DNA from: Eucommia ulmoides
Taxonomy: Eukaryota; Streptophyta; Magnoliopsida; Garryales; Eucommiaceae
Direction: 5' to 3'
Length of the DNA stretch: 64,000 nt
NCBI GenBank assembly: GCA_016647705.1
Contig: JAENRU010000084.1
Location: 520,001-584,000, forward strand
Shown one piece after another: positions 35,773 through 48,532 of this stretch. Numbering within the stretch: position 1 is the stretch's first letter; the number at the start of each line of letters is the position of its first letter. The notes under the pieces were generated by a model, which was not told where the DNA came from, did no database searches, and was given only the letters and a program-made list of their open reading frames with translations. The translations under genes were made by a program, and so were the position numbers.

Positions 35773-38040
35773 TTACAACCTTAGGCGAGGAAGATCCTCT
35801 TGATCCTTACGAGCATAAGAAATTACGTCGTGAGGTAAGGGACTACCTATAGAAAATAACAAAGGGCTAGATGAAACAATGTTAGCAAAACTATCAGCAA
35901 CAAAATTACATTCTCGATGAACATGAGAAATCTGAATGTTAAATGATAGAACCCAAATTGGGTTATCCTTCTTAATTGAATGAATCAAAGCTAGCGAATC
36001 GCTTTCCACCAACAGAGAAAGCTGGCCTAGACACAGAGCTTCCTGAATCCCCATGAACAACCCACGGAACTCAGCTAGGAAACTTGAACTAATAGTAAGG
36101 GGAAAGAAGAAAGTCCAACTAACAGTTCCATTACTATCTTGAGCAACACCACCACAAGAAGACGTCATGGTCTCCCTTTTCAAAGCACCGTCTACATTAA
36201 GTTTGAAACTCTACTCGGGCGGACAGGTCCAACAACAAATCAGCAGCCGACGATGAATAACCTACTTAATCGGATAGCCCAACAGAACCAGAGACTAAAT
36301 CCCAAAAGAGAATGAAACCAACTTAGATTTAGTCAACGGGCTCAACGCTTGAACCTAGTTCCTAACTTTGAAAATGATCCATTTATCAGACATGGAAATA
36401 TTATCATGGAGAGCACGATTCCGATTTTATCATATTTCCCAACAAATCAGCAATGGGATCAATGCCCCTAATTTATGAAACTGAGAACTCCTTTTTAGTC
36501 TACTCCACCACAACTTAATACGGTGTATTAAAGGTTGAGGAATAAAAGAAATATTAAAAAATGAGCTAAAATACCGCCAGACCTTTGAAGCAACCTCACT
36601 TTCCAAAAAAAGATGTTGGATATTTTCAATGGAACGAAAAAAACCGCATCGACAACCCGATACCAAAAACACTCTCATTTTCGAGATGATATCATTAACT
36701 GCAAGTTTGTTCTTCAAAAGCCGCCACATGAAAATCTTGATTTTCATTGGAAATCGCATACTCCAAAGATTAGAATAAAGATCAATCGGGATTACCTCAC
36801 TACTAATAGCCCTCCAAGCAGATTTAATAGAGAAGACGCCATTATCACTTGGCATCCAAAAGAGAGAATCAGATTCCGATGACAATACTAGGAAGGAGCC
36901 CTCCAAGAAGTCCTGAGCATCATCTTCTAGATCTGGGGATATCCATTCCTTGTCTTGTAAGCAAATTTTGACAGAAGACAACGAGTTGGTAAAATGGAGA
37001 TCCTTAGCTAGGATACCAAGGCCCCAATCATCATACCAAAAACTAGTTAGCTCGTCATTGCCAAGTTTCCATCTCGATAAATGCATAAAAATATTTTTCG
37101 CCGACAATATATCTTTTCAAATCTTAGAACTCCCAATATGATCTGGCCACAGAGATAACATGAGATTATTAGTGTATTTGGAGCACATAAAATCACACCA
37201 GGGAGACTTCCCTTTCAGTAGTTACCATATCCATTTGAGAGAAAAAGTCAGCTTCATATGCTTTAGATTACGAAGACCAAGACTGCCGAAAGAAGTATCT
37301 TGACAGATTCTATGCCAAGCCAGCCAGTGCCTTTTCTTATCTGAATCCGAGTGGCCCCAAAAGAAATTTGCAAACATGGATTCCATAACCTCCAGAATGC
37401 TATTATGAACACAAGTAGATACCAAAAGATAAAGAGAGAAGGAAGATAAAATATACTTTAGAAGAACAAGTTTACCTCCACTAGATAGAAGCTTAACCTT
37501 CCACCTATTGACTTTCTTAGACACTTTCTCGATAAGACCAGCAAAGTGACTCGCTTTAAGATGACCATAGGAAAGGGCACTATAAGGTAAGTACAAGGAA
37601 AACCACCTTGACTAAAACCTGTGGAAAGACCAATAGCCAAGCGACGCACATTAGGACAGTTATGATGGAAATAGAAATTACTTTTTGGAGCACTCACAAG
37701 TTGACCAGAGGCTAATTGATACTCTTCAAGCACCTGTATTAAATTTCTAATAATGCTAGAACCTCCGTTGCAAAAAATAAGGGTATCATCTACAAACATT
37801 AAATGAAACACTAGAGGATAACGTCTTTTAGTTACAAAAGGTTGAACCCGGCCATCTATAATGGAACAATAGATATTTCGACTAAGAACCTCTTGAACCA
37901 AGATAAACAGTAAAGGAGAAATAGGGTCACCTTAATGCAATCCTCTAGAAGCATAAAACCAACCCTTATAGACCCCTTGAAACACTATTGAGAAATAAGT
38001 CAAGTCAAAACAGCTAAAAGTAGCAGTGTTTTCTCCCCCC
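35773..38040 (-). pseudogene. LINE ORF2 remnant (middle copy)
   Basis: Begins inside the RT (GDPISPLLFILVQEVLSRNI at about 37930-37870, with a stop just before it). The catalytic motif reads F-V-D-D (37796-37785) where F-A-D-D is usual. zf-RVT follows at 37107-36430 (SIKSAWRAISSEV, CRCGFFRSIENIQHLF). The RNase H domain occupies 36183-35773 (LAEFRGLFMGIQEAL, then HVHRECNFVADSFAN). This RVT_3-type RNase H is characteristic of plant L1-like LINEs. Multiple frameshifts and stops occur. Confidence 0.85.
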
Positions 38041-38128
38041 TCATATATCCGTAAATGGAACTTGGAGAACTTGAATTAGATCATTTTCCCCAAACATTCA
38101 GTAGATTATCTTTCTGACCTAAAGGCAA

Positions 38129-39189
38129 CTAGACTGTAACATCCACAACTGCTGAAGGTTTAACGACGACTAGATCTGTAGCCGCCGGAGTTGCTTTTGT
38201 GTTGACCTTGTCTGTTGGAATAGGGTCAGAGGGTGAAGCCCCCTCTTTCTCTGTAACACCACTCTCATGAACAGTGTTCTGATTGACGTCGGAAGGATTA
38301 GAATTAAAGGCTTGAATGGAAAAAAACTCCTTAGAAGATGGTTGGGTTTTCCACAAAGCCCTGCTATACCATTTTTTTTACCTTTTGGACATTGTTTTAC
38401 CTACATCCATTACATTACCTTTCTCTACTGTCTTCGTCAATAATTCTGGATTTTTCCGACAGCATATTTCCAAGGAATGACCCTGAATATTGCAAAATGA
38501 ACAAAATGATGGGAGACGTTCGTAAACGACTTCCTGAGAGAATCCATCTTGTTTACCAATCCAAATTTTGAGCAGTAAAGGCTTTGAGAGATTGACCTCA
38601 ACACAAACTCTAGCAAAATTCAATCTCGTCAAGGTTAAAGTGGAGGAATCAATAGTAATGACCTTATCAATCATGCTTGTGATAACTTTAAGAATTTCTG
38701 GAACAAAATAGTTAATTGGCAGTTTCGTAAATTGAATCCAAATTGGAAGAATTGAGGCATCGGTTTTTGAATTAATGCTTTATTCCAATGAAAACTTTTA
38801 TAGTAGAAACCCTTGATAACGTTTACCTCGCGGGATAGAACCTTGTGCAGATCTTTATCATCGAGGACATAAAGAAGAAACGTTTTTGAATCAATCAGAC
38901 CCATGGTGTACTGACCGGAAAGGTTCTAGTTCCTAATCACAATCTGAATTTCTTTCAGTGCAGGGTGGCCAAACTGAAACTTGAGAACAACAACATTATC
39001 AAACAAAGCTTCTGATTGGGTCAACATTGCTGCAAAGAAAGAAACGGCTAGCATCCCATCTTTCGTGTAGGTACGTGAGTCCACCTCGATAGATGGAAGG
39101 CACACCACGCTCTAAAGAGTTGTTGCATAGGATCGGATGAAGCCTGTGTTCCGAGAGGGCTGTGGAAGCACCTTCAAGACATAAGACAT
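38129..39189 (-). pseudogene. LINE ORF1 remnant (middle copy)
   Basis: The frame opens at ATG 39189 (MSYVLKVLPQPS-like) but is interrupted early. The best preserved part is 38674-38378, with LNFARVCVEVNLSKPLLLK and the C-SF-C-NIQG-H-SLEI-C knuckle. The C-terminal tail continues at 38356-38129. It resembles plant LINE DUF4283/zf-CCHC ORF1 proteins. Stops and frameshifts inactivate it. Confidence 0.8.
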
Positions 39190-39786
39190 GGCCGCAAACA
39201 AAATAGATCCCCACATAACAGAAATTACGCAGGGAAGTTATCTCCGCAAATCACCACAATCGAAATCAACAACCATCGCAAATCAAAAACCAGAATCACA
39301 ATCACCGCAAATCAGATCAACAGTTACCGCAAAACACATCAAACCTTCGCCGCAAATCAGCACAACTCGCCGCAATGACCCTTAATCCAGTTAGTGATTG
39401 CGAATGAAAAACAGATCACCGCAACTTAGGGAAACAGAGCAGAAATTGCCAGTGAAATCTTAAAATCAGCATCGCCAGAGAAGAAACAATCCCAAAATTT
39501 CGCCAATCAAAGAATCGCCAAACAGAGAAACCGATCAGCGCCGCTTGAGCAGAGAACAAAGAAGCAAAACACCGCTGGTTTTTGACTGCCAAACTATGAG
39601 ATCGTGAAAGGAAATCGCCCGAAATCAAAATCGCCTGAAAAGGAACGAAGTCGCGGTGAGATCTCTAAATGAAATCACAAGAAATTGAGGACACCGCCGA
39701 TAGACGGCGAGTGTGAGGCCGGCCAGACAAGCAGCGGCAACTAGGGAACTTATGGCACTAGGGTTACCAAAACTTAGAAAATTCAT
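39187..39786 (-). other. LINE 5' leader with repeated TTTGCGGTGATT motif
   Basis: Reading minus, GATTTGCGGTGATT-like phrases recur several times between about 39420 and 39230, preceded by a GC-richer block (39770-39640). This leader is absent from the left LINE fragment. Internal promoters of LINEs lie in such leaders, but no specific promoter element is recognisable here. Confidence 0.5.
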
Positions 39787-41440
39787 CATATTTACCCTTA
39801 CATATATTGGAAGAAATCCTAATTCTCCATTTTATTTTTCATTTTCAACCTAACTTATTCTTTCCTCTTTCCATCTCTCAGCTGAACAGCTGCTGAACCC
39901 ATCTCTTCCCACTATCATTCTTCTTCTTCATCACCATCATTGGCTTCCTCCATCTGATAATGCCACTGCCACCTGTGCTCCGCTCGTCGCTCATCTTCTT
40001 CTACTTTGCTCACTAATGTGTCGTGTTCGTCTTGCTGCATCAAATGATGACGATGACAATGCATATGATCTGCTCATTGTTCGTCTTTCTCTACCATGCT
40101 TCTCGTGCTCGCCGTTGCCACTGATGCTCATAGTAGTCCATCTGATGCCACCGGCCCTCCGTTGCCGCTGCCTGTGCTCTGCTCGTTGTCTTCTTCCTCA
40201 ACCTCCCTCCCTCTCCCTCTGATTTGGAAAATTCCAGATTAGGATTTTTTAGATCTAGAAAGTTCTAGATTTGAGAATTCCAAATCTGGATTTTTCCAGA
40301 TTTAGTCGTTCATCTGAATGTTCTAGTTGGTCGTCGTGAATTTCAAATCAGTCAATGTTCATGTGATTTTCTATTAATTTTTGTGAAGTTTTTGTTTATA
40401 ATTAATGTTTTTTTTAGTCCATCTTATTTTTTTTTAATGTTTTTTAATTTGTTTTTTGCAAATATTTGCATCGTTTTTTAGATTTGTTTTGATTTTGTTG
40501 GTGTTTTTTTTTTTTTTTTTTTTGGTTGAGTTTTTGTGCTTATTTCATTCTGCATGTTCTTTTTGTTGATTTCTCAATAAATATTCATATCGATTGGGTT
40601 TTTAGTGAATGTTCATTGTGGTTTTGTGGATGTTCATATCGACTTTTAGTTTTCGGGGTGAATATGTCATTGTTGTTAATGAATGTCCATATTGTTTGTG
40701 TTTTTGTTGATTTTGTATTTTGTATTTTTTTTTTTTTAAGTGAATGTTAACATGGTTAAGTGAAAATGTTCACACTGGTTGTTTTTCGTTGATTTTAGCA
40801 TTTCTCAATTTTTTTTATTCGGTTTGGTTTTTGCTAAATGTTCATACCGAGTTTATATTTTTTTGTAGATCTTAGGTTTTGTTTTCCATGTGATTTGTTG
40901 TTCTTTGTTGTTTTTAGATTTATTTTTTCAAATTATATTGTGAATGATCATAACACAAAGAACATGAAAGTTCTATTCTTGTAGATTTTCTGAATATATG
41001 AAAAGAACGTAAAATAGAAGGACGTGTGTACATAATAAAAATGTAATTTGTTCACATAAAAAATGTGAACATTCACAACTGAACCATCAGTGTTAAAATG
41101 TATTAAGATATTTAAAAATAGTAAATAAAAATGTGAATGGTCACGGCTACAGGTATTTTACGAAATATATTTTATGTAAATTATGAAGAAAAAAATATAT
41201 GGTCAAAGAGCAAAAACTTATTCTCTAAAACACATATGAGGGCTAAAAACTTTATTATAGTAGTATAGGTCAATTTTATAATTTGAATATCTCTAGAGGA
41301 CTCAATAATAAAATTTCAAATATTGATTAAATAATAAAATTCCATATATTACTAAAATTATTAGTTTAAAGAATCACGAAATATATTACTAATATCTACC
41401 CAAAACAAACATGGAATGATTGAGAAATCTTTCGGCCTTA
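39787..41440. repeat. Segment S, middle copy
   Basis: A direct copy of 58232-59750. It starts with a CT-rich leader-like block (39840-40230) holding DDDD-coding GATGACGATGAC, then T-rich sequence with recurrent GAATGTTCATAT-like phrases (40560-40860) and near-palindromic GTGAACATTCAC. I recognise no protein. In the left arm all but the first 170 bp or so is replaced by the SR-gene insert. Confidence 0.65.
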
Positions 41441-42068
41441 AATTTTATATTTTTGTTTTTTATGGTTTTTAGTTTATAATTTTGATTAAATGTAAATTTT
41501 TAATAAATTATATTTAGTTTTTGTTTAAAGAAACTAAATATTGATATAATTTTCATTTTCTATACCAATTTCTCTATTTTTTTTCCTCTTCCCATCTGCA
41601 ATTATAATTCATAATAAGCTCTAAATGCAACTTGCAAATGAAAATATTGATAAATTGTTTTTTGTAACTTATGCTTTTAATTTTTTGTAAACAAAATTTC
41701 CTCCGTCATGTCAAAATTATTAGATCTACTATGTGGTTGCTTGGGACAAATTTGGAAAAATTAGTTCGTTTTTATTTAAATACCAAAAATATTGGTTAGG
41801 TATTTGCAGATTAAAAATTGATTTTTTTTTATTTTTTTTCAATCAAGTAGATATCATCACATATTTTTGTTCTCGTTTCATATCTATCCACAACAAGATC
41901 AAAATGTTACCGGGGGGAAGAAATCTACATGAATTGTTTTTGAATTATTCAACTTGGAAATACAAAATTTTACCTTCATTAGTAGGTAGTTAAAATTTAT
42001 AATCTCAATTGACCATGTATCCCAAATATTTGTGATCCAGAAACAAACAATGACGATGTCCACTTGAA

Positions 42069-42118
<50 letters not shown>

Positions 42119-43680
42119 GGGTTAATTACACTTTACCCCCTTCTAGTTTGGCTAATTTGCACTTATGCCCCTGTAGTTTGAAAATCGTCATTTACCACTC
42201 CTGTGGTCAGATTTTCAAACCACTTACACCCCTGATGTAGAAGGGTAAGTGCATCAAATATCTAACCACAAGGGGGGTGAGTGGCAATTTTCAAATTCAC
42301 AGGCGGGTAAGCGCAAATTGGTTAAACCACAGAGAATAAAGTGTAATTAACCCTAATAATAATAATAATGCAAATCAGAAATACATTTGACCCGATGATG
42401 CACTTTGATTTTGAAAAGTAAGAAGTAAAGGAAGTTGAGGTTGGATCTGCCTTGGGGGTTTTCCACGAAAAACTCGTGCTTTCCATTTTGTTTTGTCATT
42501 TGTTTTTATCTTGATTAATATCTGTGGGTATTAATTACGAATTTGATCCCCTTAAAACAGCTTTCTCGTTTAAATGATGAATTGCTCTATCCAATATCCC
42601 TAAAATTAGTCACAACGCGGTTCACAAAATATATTACTACAATTATTAGTTAAAGGAATCTCAAAATATATTACCAATATCTACACAAACGTAGAATGAT
42701 CGAGAAGTCTTCCGGCCTTAAATTTTATATTTTTTTTATGCTTTGATTTTTTGTATATAATTTTAGTTAGATTTAAATTTCGCATTAAACTATATTTAGT
42801 TTTTATTTAAAGAAACTAAATATTTAGATAATTTTGATTTTCAATACCAATTTCTCTATTTGTTTTTCCCCTCCTCACATTTACAATTATAATTCATAAT
42901 AAGCTCTAAACATAAAAATATTAATAAATTATTTGTTGTGACTTATGTTTTTAATTTTTTTCATGTTGGCCACAAAAATTTCTCCGTCATATCAAAATTA
43001 TTAGATCTACTATGTGGTTGCTTGGGACAAATTTGGAAAAATATATATATTTAATTTACTTTTTTCCCTTGATATTATATTAATTTGTTTTAATTTAAAT
43101 ACCACAAATATTGGTTAGGTATTTCTAAAAATAGAAATTGAAACAAGTCCAGCAATATCTTTGTTGCTCTCGTTTTCATATCTATTCACAACAAGACAAA
43201 AATGTTATTTTTGAATTATTCAACATAGAAATAAAAAAAATTACATTAGTATTTAGTTAAAATTGGTAATGTCAATTGACCATGTCCCTTGAGTTTGTCA
43301 TCCAGAAGCAAACAATGACCTTGTCCATAATAATAATAATAATAATAATAATGCAAATCAGAAATATATTTCAACATACGATGCACCAAGATTTTTCAAA
43401 GAAGGAAATAAAGGTAGTTAAGGATTCGAAAAATGGGGAACTTTAAATGGCCTGAGAAAAATGCACTTAGGCCCAATTTTATTCGAATGGAATTGTCACC
43501 TGGTGTTGATTTTGAATCAACTAATTTTTTAGAGAATTAATTTTTTAAAACCTAGATAAAAAATAAAAAAAAATAAAAAAAATTAACTCCAAAATAAAGG
43601 TATAGATTCAACTTTGAAAGTTTAAATTGAATTTAGTATTTTTAAAAAAATATTATAAGTTTGATTTTTGTTTAAATTTT
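41440..43680. repeat. Flank segment B', tandemly duplicated
   Basis: Two related units start with GGCCTTAAATTTTATATTTTT near 41445 and 42715. The period is 1.27 kb including a 237-bp MITE in the first. Related to 59757-60550 (direct) and 2930-3980 (inverted). TAA microsatellites lie at 42070-42118 and 43328-43352. No gene. Confidence 0.7.
42118..42354. mobile_element. 237-bp MITE in a TAA microsatellite
   Basis: Perfect 18-bp inverted ends, AGGGTTAATTACACTTTA. The interior has TACCCCC/TGGTTTG-rich arms that also pair imperfectly. It interrupts a TAA array, so the target duplication cannot be delimited. The paralogous array at 60350-60380 lacks it. These ends are common among plant MITEs; I leave the superfamily open. 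Confidence 0.88.
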
Positions 43681-45920
43681 AGTTTAATGTATTACTATGT
43701 GTTTGGAACGTCCAACCCATATGGGCTTATTCTTGAACGTCCAACCCAAAACCCAATTGTACTTAACAAAAAGAAAAAGAAAAATAAAGTCACTTGGGCT
43801 TTAATTAAGAAAGAAAAAAAGGAGGGGGACTTAATGTAATTAAGAAAACAAAACGAAAATAGGCAGTGCACAATAATTATAGGCAGCAGCTTTGGGTAAG
43901 GAATAGACCAGACTATTGATTCTATGCGGCAGTGCATAGAGAGAAAAGGAAGAAAAGTGAGAACCATTTCGGCTAGATGATTGGACGGCAATTCGAATTC
44001 CAATTGGGTTGAAATTTCAGAGATTTGTCTCGGTGTCAAGTGCTTAGTTTTCATCAGTCTTGATTTTTAGTGACCATCTTCTAATTGGTGATTTGATATT
44101 TCTCTCAAAACCCGTATTTAGCGTTTATTGTTGTATCTACCGTATTTTATGATTTTTATGTGGTGATCCAATAGTTTTTATCTTGAAGGTGTGAATGATT
44201 GGAATTCCCTTATTTCGTGATAGTGCAAGTTGCGATCGGACTCCGGTACCGTGATATTTTCCTTGCCTTGGGACTTTCTATGTAAAAATTATGTCTCTTG
44301 CTTTATTTTGTTATTTGCTTTTATCTTAGTTAATATATGTGGGTATTAAAATTGATAATCCCATTTTAATGACAAAAAAGAGGAAAAATAAAATCTAATT
44401 ATTAGTGAATTTTCTCAACAAAGTGACAACAAGAGCTTCATGTTATTGGGGAAAGATTTATTTGTGTGATTTAAAATGAAAGATAATGGTAGAGCCATGG
44501 TAAAATTAATATTGACAAATTATACTATTTGAAAATCTAGAATGATAGTTATCCTTTATTATAAGGATTTGTATTTGCTTTTAAAAGGTGATGTACGTAA
44601 ACAAAGTGATAAAAGTAATGAACAATGGGAGATAATGCATAGAAAAATATTTGGTTACATTTGTCAATGGATTGATCAAAGTGTGTACCAACACGTTATT
44701 TATTAAACCAAAAATGATGAATTGCGGAAAAGTTGTACGAACGGAAAACTGCATTGAATAAGGCAAATTTGATTAAGAGAATTGTTCACTTATCCTATCG
44801 GTATGGGCAAAATATATGGTCAAAGACACTCTCATCAATAAAGAGACTGGGAGAAAAGAGTAGAACTAATCCAAAGGGGCAAAAGCACAGGTTACTGTAT
44901 TGGGAAAAAGAAAAAGCATGAATTCTCAAAAAAAATGTGTGGTTTGACAAATCGAGAGGTAGATCGAAGGGTAGAAATGATGCTTCCATTGCAACAAGTC
45001 ATGACACGTGATCCGAGATTACAAATTCCTGAAAAGTGAACAACGTAAAGATCGAACTAACAAGGACAAAGAGGATAAGAAGACTAATGCAATTATTTTT
45101 TTAACGGCAATATTGCAATCGGACTTCGGTCCCATGGTTTTTTCCCTGCCTTTCAATTTTCTACATAAATATTGTAACTCCTGCTTTATTTTGTTATTTG
45201 CTTTTATCTTGGTTAATATCTGTAGGTATTAAAATTTATAATCCCATTTTAATGACAAAAAAGAGAAAATAAAATCTAGTTATTAGTGAATTTTCTCAAC
45301 AAAGTGACATCAAGAGCTTCATGTTATTGGGGAAAGATTCATTTGTGGAATTTAAAATGGAAGATAACGGTAGAGCCATGGATTTGTATTCGCTTTTAAA
45401 AGGTGATGCACGTAAACAAAGTGATAAAAGTAAGAGGCAAAAGCACAGGTTACTGTATAGGGAAAAAGAAAAAGCATGAATTCTCAAACAAATGTGTGGT
45501 TTGACAAATCGAGAGGTAGATCGAAGGGTAGAAATGATGCTTCCATTCCAACAAGTCATGACACGTGATCCGAGATTACAAATTCTTGAAAAGTGAACAA
45601 CGTAAAGACCGAACTAACAAGGACAAAGAGGATAAAAAGACTCATGTAATTTGTTTTTTTAATGGCAATAATGCGATCGGACTTCGGTCCTGTGGTTTTT
45701 TCCCCGCCTTCGAATTTTCTACGTAAATATTGTATCTCCCGATTTATTTTGTTATTTGTTTTTGTCTTGGTTAATATCTGTAGGTATTAAAATCGATAAT
45801 CCTATTTTCATGATAAAAAAAGAGAAAAAATAAAATGTAATTATTAGTAAATTTTCTCAACAAAATGACATTAAGTGCTTCATGTTATTGGGGAAAGATT
45901 TAATTGTGTGATTTAAAATG
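43680..45920 (+). repeat. Tandem copia-gag repeats (middle copy)
   Basis: Inverted counterpart of 1-2930, with the marker phrase GATCGGACTTCGGTCC at about 44235, 45118 and 45678. The first spacing is about 880 bp, and the second is shortened to about 560 bp by a deletion. The array ends sharply at 45920, where MOCOS-like coding sequence begins. No MITE is present at the site occupied in the left copy. Confidence 0.75.
44640..45085 (+). pseudogene. Ty1/copia gag remnant (best preserved unit)
   Basis: WIDQSVYQHV (about 44671-44700) is followed after a frameshift by MYERKTALNKANLIKRIVHL (from 44733). RGRSKGRN comes next, and then the knuckle C-FH-C-NKS-stop-H-VIRD-Y (44981-45022) with a basic Lys/Arg tail. 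The order and motifs match Ty1/copia gag. The Gly of the knuckle is a stop, the last Cys is Tyr, and there are at least two frameshifts. A further decayed copy lies at about 45430-45650. Confidence 0.75.
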
Positions 45921-46450
45921 TGTATTTAGCGCCTGTAACTCTTGATTGAATAGAGAAGACGAATAAACCTATAGTCGAATCCTTCTTCCTCCTCTTTTTA
46001 TTCAAAATTTGTTTTCTCAAATCGGTCGAACAGAGTTTTAGCGTCGGCCATTTAGACCAAGCACTTTGTACTTCCATATTCTTCTCTTTTGCGGCCTATG
46101 CCATCCAATTCACAGATTGTCTCTCATGATTGAACATGGTTAACAGCTTCTTGTTCGTGTGAAATGGGTAAGATTCAGCCAGTAATTTGAAAGTCGAGCC
46201 ATGACTGACTGTGAAAACAAAGCCATACTCGTTTTTAGGGATGTTCAAATAATCCGCGATCCTTGTCTTTGTATCATGTTCGATCGTGCCTTTCTCAACA
46301 CCCTTATGTAAAGCAAGATTGCTCATATTTGCAGTTATTTCAGACAAACTGAAGGTGGATGATTCCCAATAATGAACTCTCTTAATAGAAGAAAACAACC
46401 CAAATCCCTAGTAGTCGAGGCATACCTTGTGGACAGAACCGGGGAGATTC

Positions 46451-46912
46451 TATTGATTATTTCTCAGAATCACAATAAAACAGAAATTGAATAATAATCG
46501 TAAACATATATGAATAATAGGACACAATAATAAAGAATGATAATCGAATACGTACCTGTTTGGGTCATCGCAGAAGATTGAATCTGTCGCAGCGGATTAC
46601 TAACTAGGTCTTCCTCCCTGTGATCTAGATTATTATTGTGGTGTCTCTTAATGGGAAGAAACACTTAATCTAGATTAGGATGGGGACCTAGTTATATATA
46701 CTAGGGTTTCACGTTGGGCTCTCCCATAACGGGCTTCAACGAAATCCTAAACCTACACTTGTCACTTAACTGGACTTTTACATAAAAGACACCACAGCCC
46801 AAATCAAAATATGATCACTGATTATTTAGGCTGCTTAAATAATAGATTATCCATTAACCTGTTTTTGTAAACAATTAATTCAATTAATGTTAGCCCATAA
46901 AATATTCCAACA
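46451..46912 (-). repeat. 3' LTR, 462 bp
   Basis: Starts TGTTGGAATATT just after a purine tract and ends ATCAATA, followed by the GAATC target duplication. Differences from the 5' LTR are visible throughout, so the insertion is not very recent. Confidence 0.9.
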
Positions 46913-47247
46913 TTCTCTCACTTGGGCTATATTAATTGAATAAATTTAATTTTGAAAATAAGACTCTCGGGTTAATAACAGGAAAATTTATTTTTAGTGT
47001 GGCCACACCTTTTGTTTAAAGAAATGATAGCCTATAAGTAGTATCTTGATAAACTTATCCGGTCCAACATAATCTTAATATTGAATTATGATAGTGTATA
47101 TATTAATATCAACAAACATAAGACTTTAATATTCAAAAATATTTATAATCATATGGACATGGATCGTAAGCCCAGTAGTGTAGTAAGAAACCAATGCCAA
47201 CATGTGATCATTATCAATATTTATTGTTCTTATCGGTCATCATTACA

Positions 47248-47446
47248 ATTTCTCAACAAAATAAAATTATAATTGCAGTTTCTCAACAAAATGAAACTGC
47301 TATAATTTCTCAACAAAATAAAATTGTTAATTGCATTTTCTCAACAAAATGAAACAACTACAATTTCTCAATAACATGAAGTTGCTAATTGCAGTTTCTC
47401 AACAAAATGAAACTGCTGCAATTTCTCAATAATATGAAATTGCTTG
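47248..47446. repeat. Array of 28-31-bp repeats in the LTR element
   Basis: About seven units built on TTTCTCAACAAAATGAAACT or the TTTCTCAATAAYATGAA variant alternate in two sub-types, giving a dimer of about 58 bp. Spacers are not unique sequences, so this is not a CRISPR array. Confidence 0.8.
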
Positions 47447-47519
47447 ACTTTAACAAGTCATATGCCACTAACTATACATCATGAGATCTTAAAATAGTGA
47501 TTAGTGACAGCCAAAAGTA

Positions 47520-48400
47520 TAGAACTGTAATTTTTAAGGCATAATATCTTAAGATACCATATTGTATAATCAATTCAAATAATATGATATGCAACAATAT
47601 AATACCCAACAATGATGATCATCAAATGTATTTCAATTTCGTAAAACGCATAATAATAGTGGTCACAACGTAATCATCGCAATAAAGGAAAATACAAAAA
47701 CTCTCACTAAACCAAAGAATCAAAAGACTAAATGATATTCATATTCACAACATATTCCTTGAACTCTATGGGTCTTAAACTTTAGTTTAGTATAATCGGT
47801 TCAAATAATATAAAACGTAATAATACAATGTATAATAACGATGATCGTCAAATAGAATTTAATTTTATAAAACGCATAACAATAGTGGTCATAACGTATC
47901 ATAGAATTAAAAAAAAAAATACAAGAAAACTCTTACTAAATCGGAGAATCAAAATACTCAAATATGTATAAATGACACAATATAAGAATCAATTGCATCA
48001 TTATAAACTCTCCTCTGGGTAGAGTCTATAATAAATAATTATTCTTTAAGCATGAAAATCAACAAAATAATGAAAACTTTATAACAATAGTGATCAATAC
48101 TTACACGACACAATCATCGAAATAAAAAAGATTACAAAGATTCTCATTAAATCAATGAATCAATTTAGAATTTCATTGTGGCGTTATTGTTGTTCACAGC
48201 AAAAAAAAAAATTATTTTCACAAAAAATTGCAACTAGATAAATTATGGGTAATGGGATAAAATACTCAATTAAGTATAGACAATATAATATAAGAATCAA
48301 TTGTATTATTATAAACTCCTCTTTGGGCAGAGTCTACAATAAACAATTATTCTTTAATCACGAGAATCAACAAAATAAGAAAAAATTACAGATTTAAAAA
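47520..48400. repeat. Degenerate larger repeats in the LTR element
   Basis: Phrases such as GATGATCRTCAAAT, AAAACGCATAA and ATTATAAACTCYYCTYTGGG recur two or three times at roughly 230-300-bp spacing. Units are imperfect and borders are unclear. Confidence 0.55.
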
Positions 48401-48532
48401 TTCATTCCCTTTTAGTAGATTGACTTTTAAATCCATATATTTCCTTCAAAATATAATGAAACAAATAATTTTTTAAAATTCATTCCCTTCGGGTAAATAA
48501 ATTTATCAAATCATTTATTTTACATAATATCC

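Larger units (their letters stand above)
35613..39786 (-). mobile_element. L1-type LINE with target duplication and A tail
   Basis: CATATTTACC flanks both ends (35603-35612, 39787-39796), while the paralogous sites near 20895 and 58232 are uninterrupted. On the minus strand the element starts near 39786 and ends in an 8-A tail at 35614-35621. A second A-rich stretch near 35724-35745 follows TTCGTTTTTGATAAAAATAA, a common 3' end of plant LINEs. Contents in order are a 5' leader, ORF1, and an ORF2 lacking the endonuclease and RT N-terminus. It is defective now. The missing ORF2 part means it was either mobilised in trans or deleted after insertion. Confidence 0.9.

Noticed and set aside
36613..36882. 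Plus-strand frames opposite LINE ORF2 (also 36950-37141, 38338-38571)
   Set aside because: Shadows of the minus-strand LINE coding sequence.
47248..47446. CRISPR-like array of ~29-bp repeats
   Set aside because: Units are contiguous variants of one sequence with no unique spacers, inside a plant retroelement; an ordinary tandem repeat.
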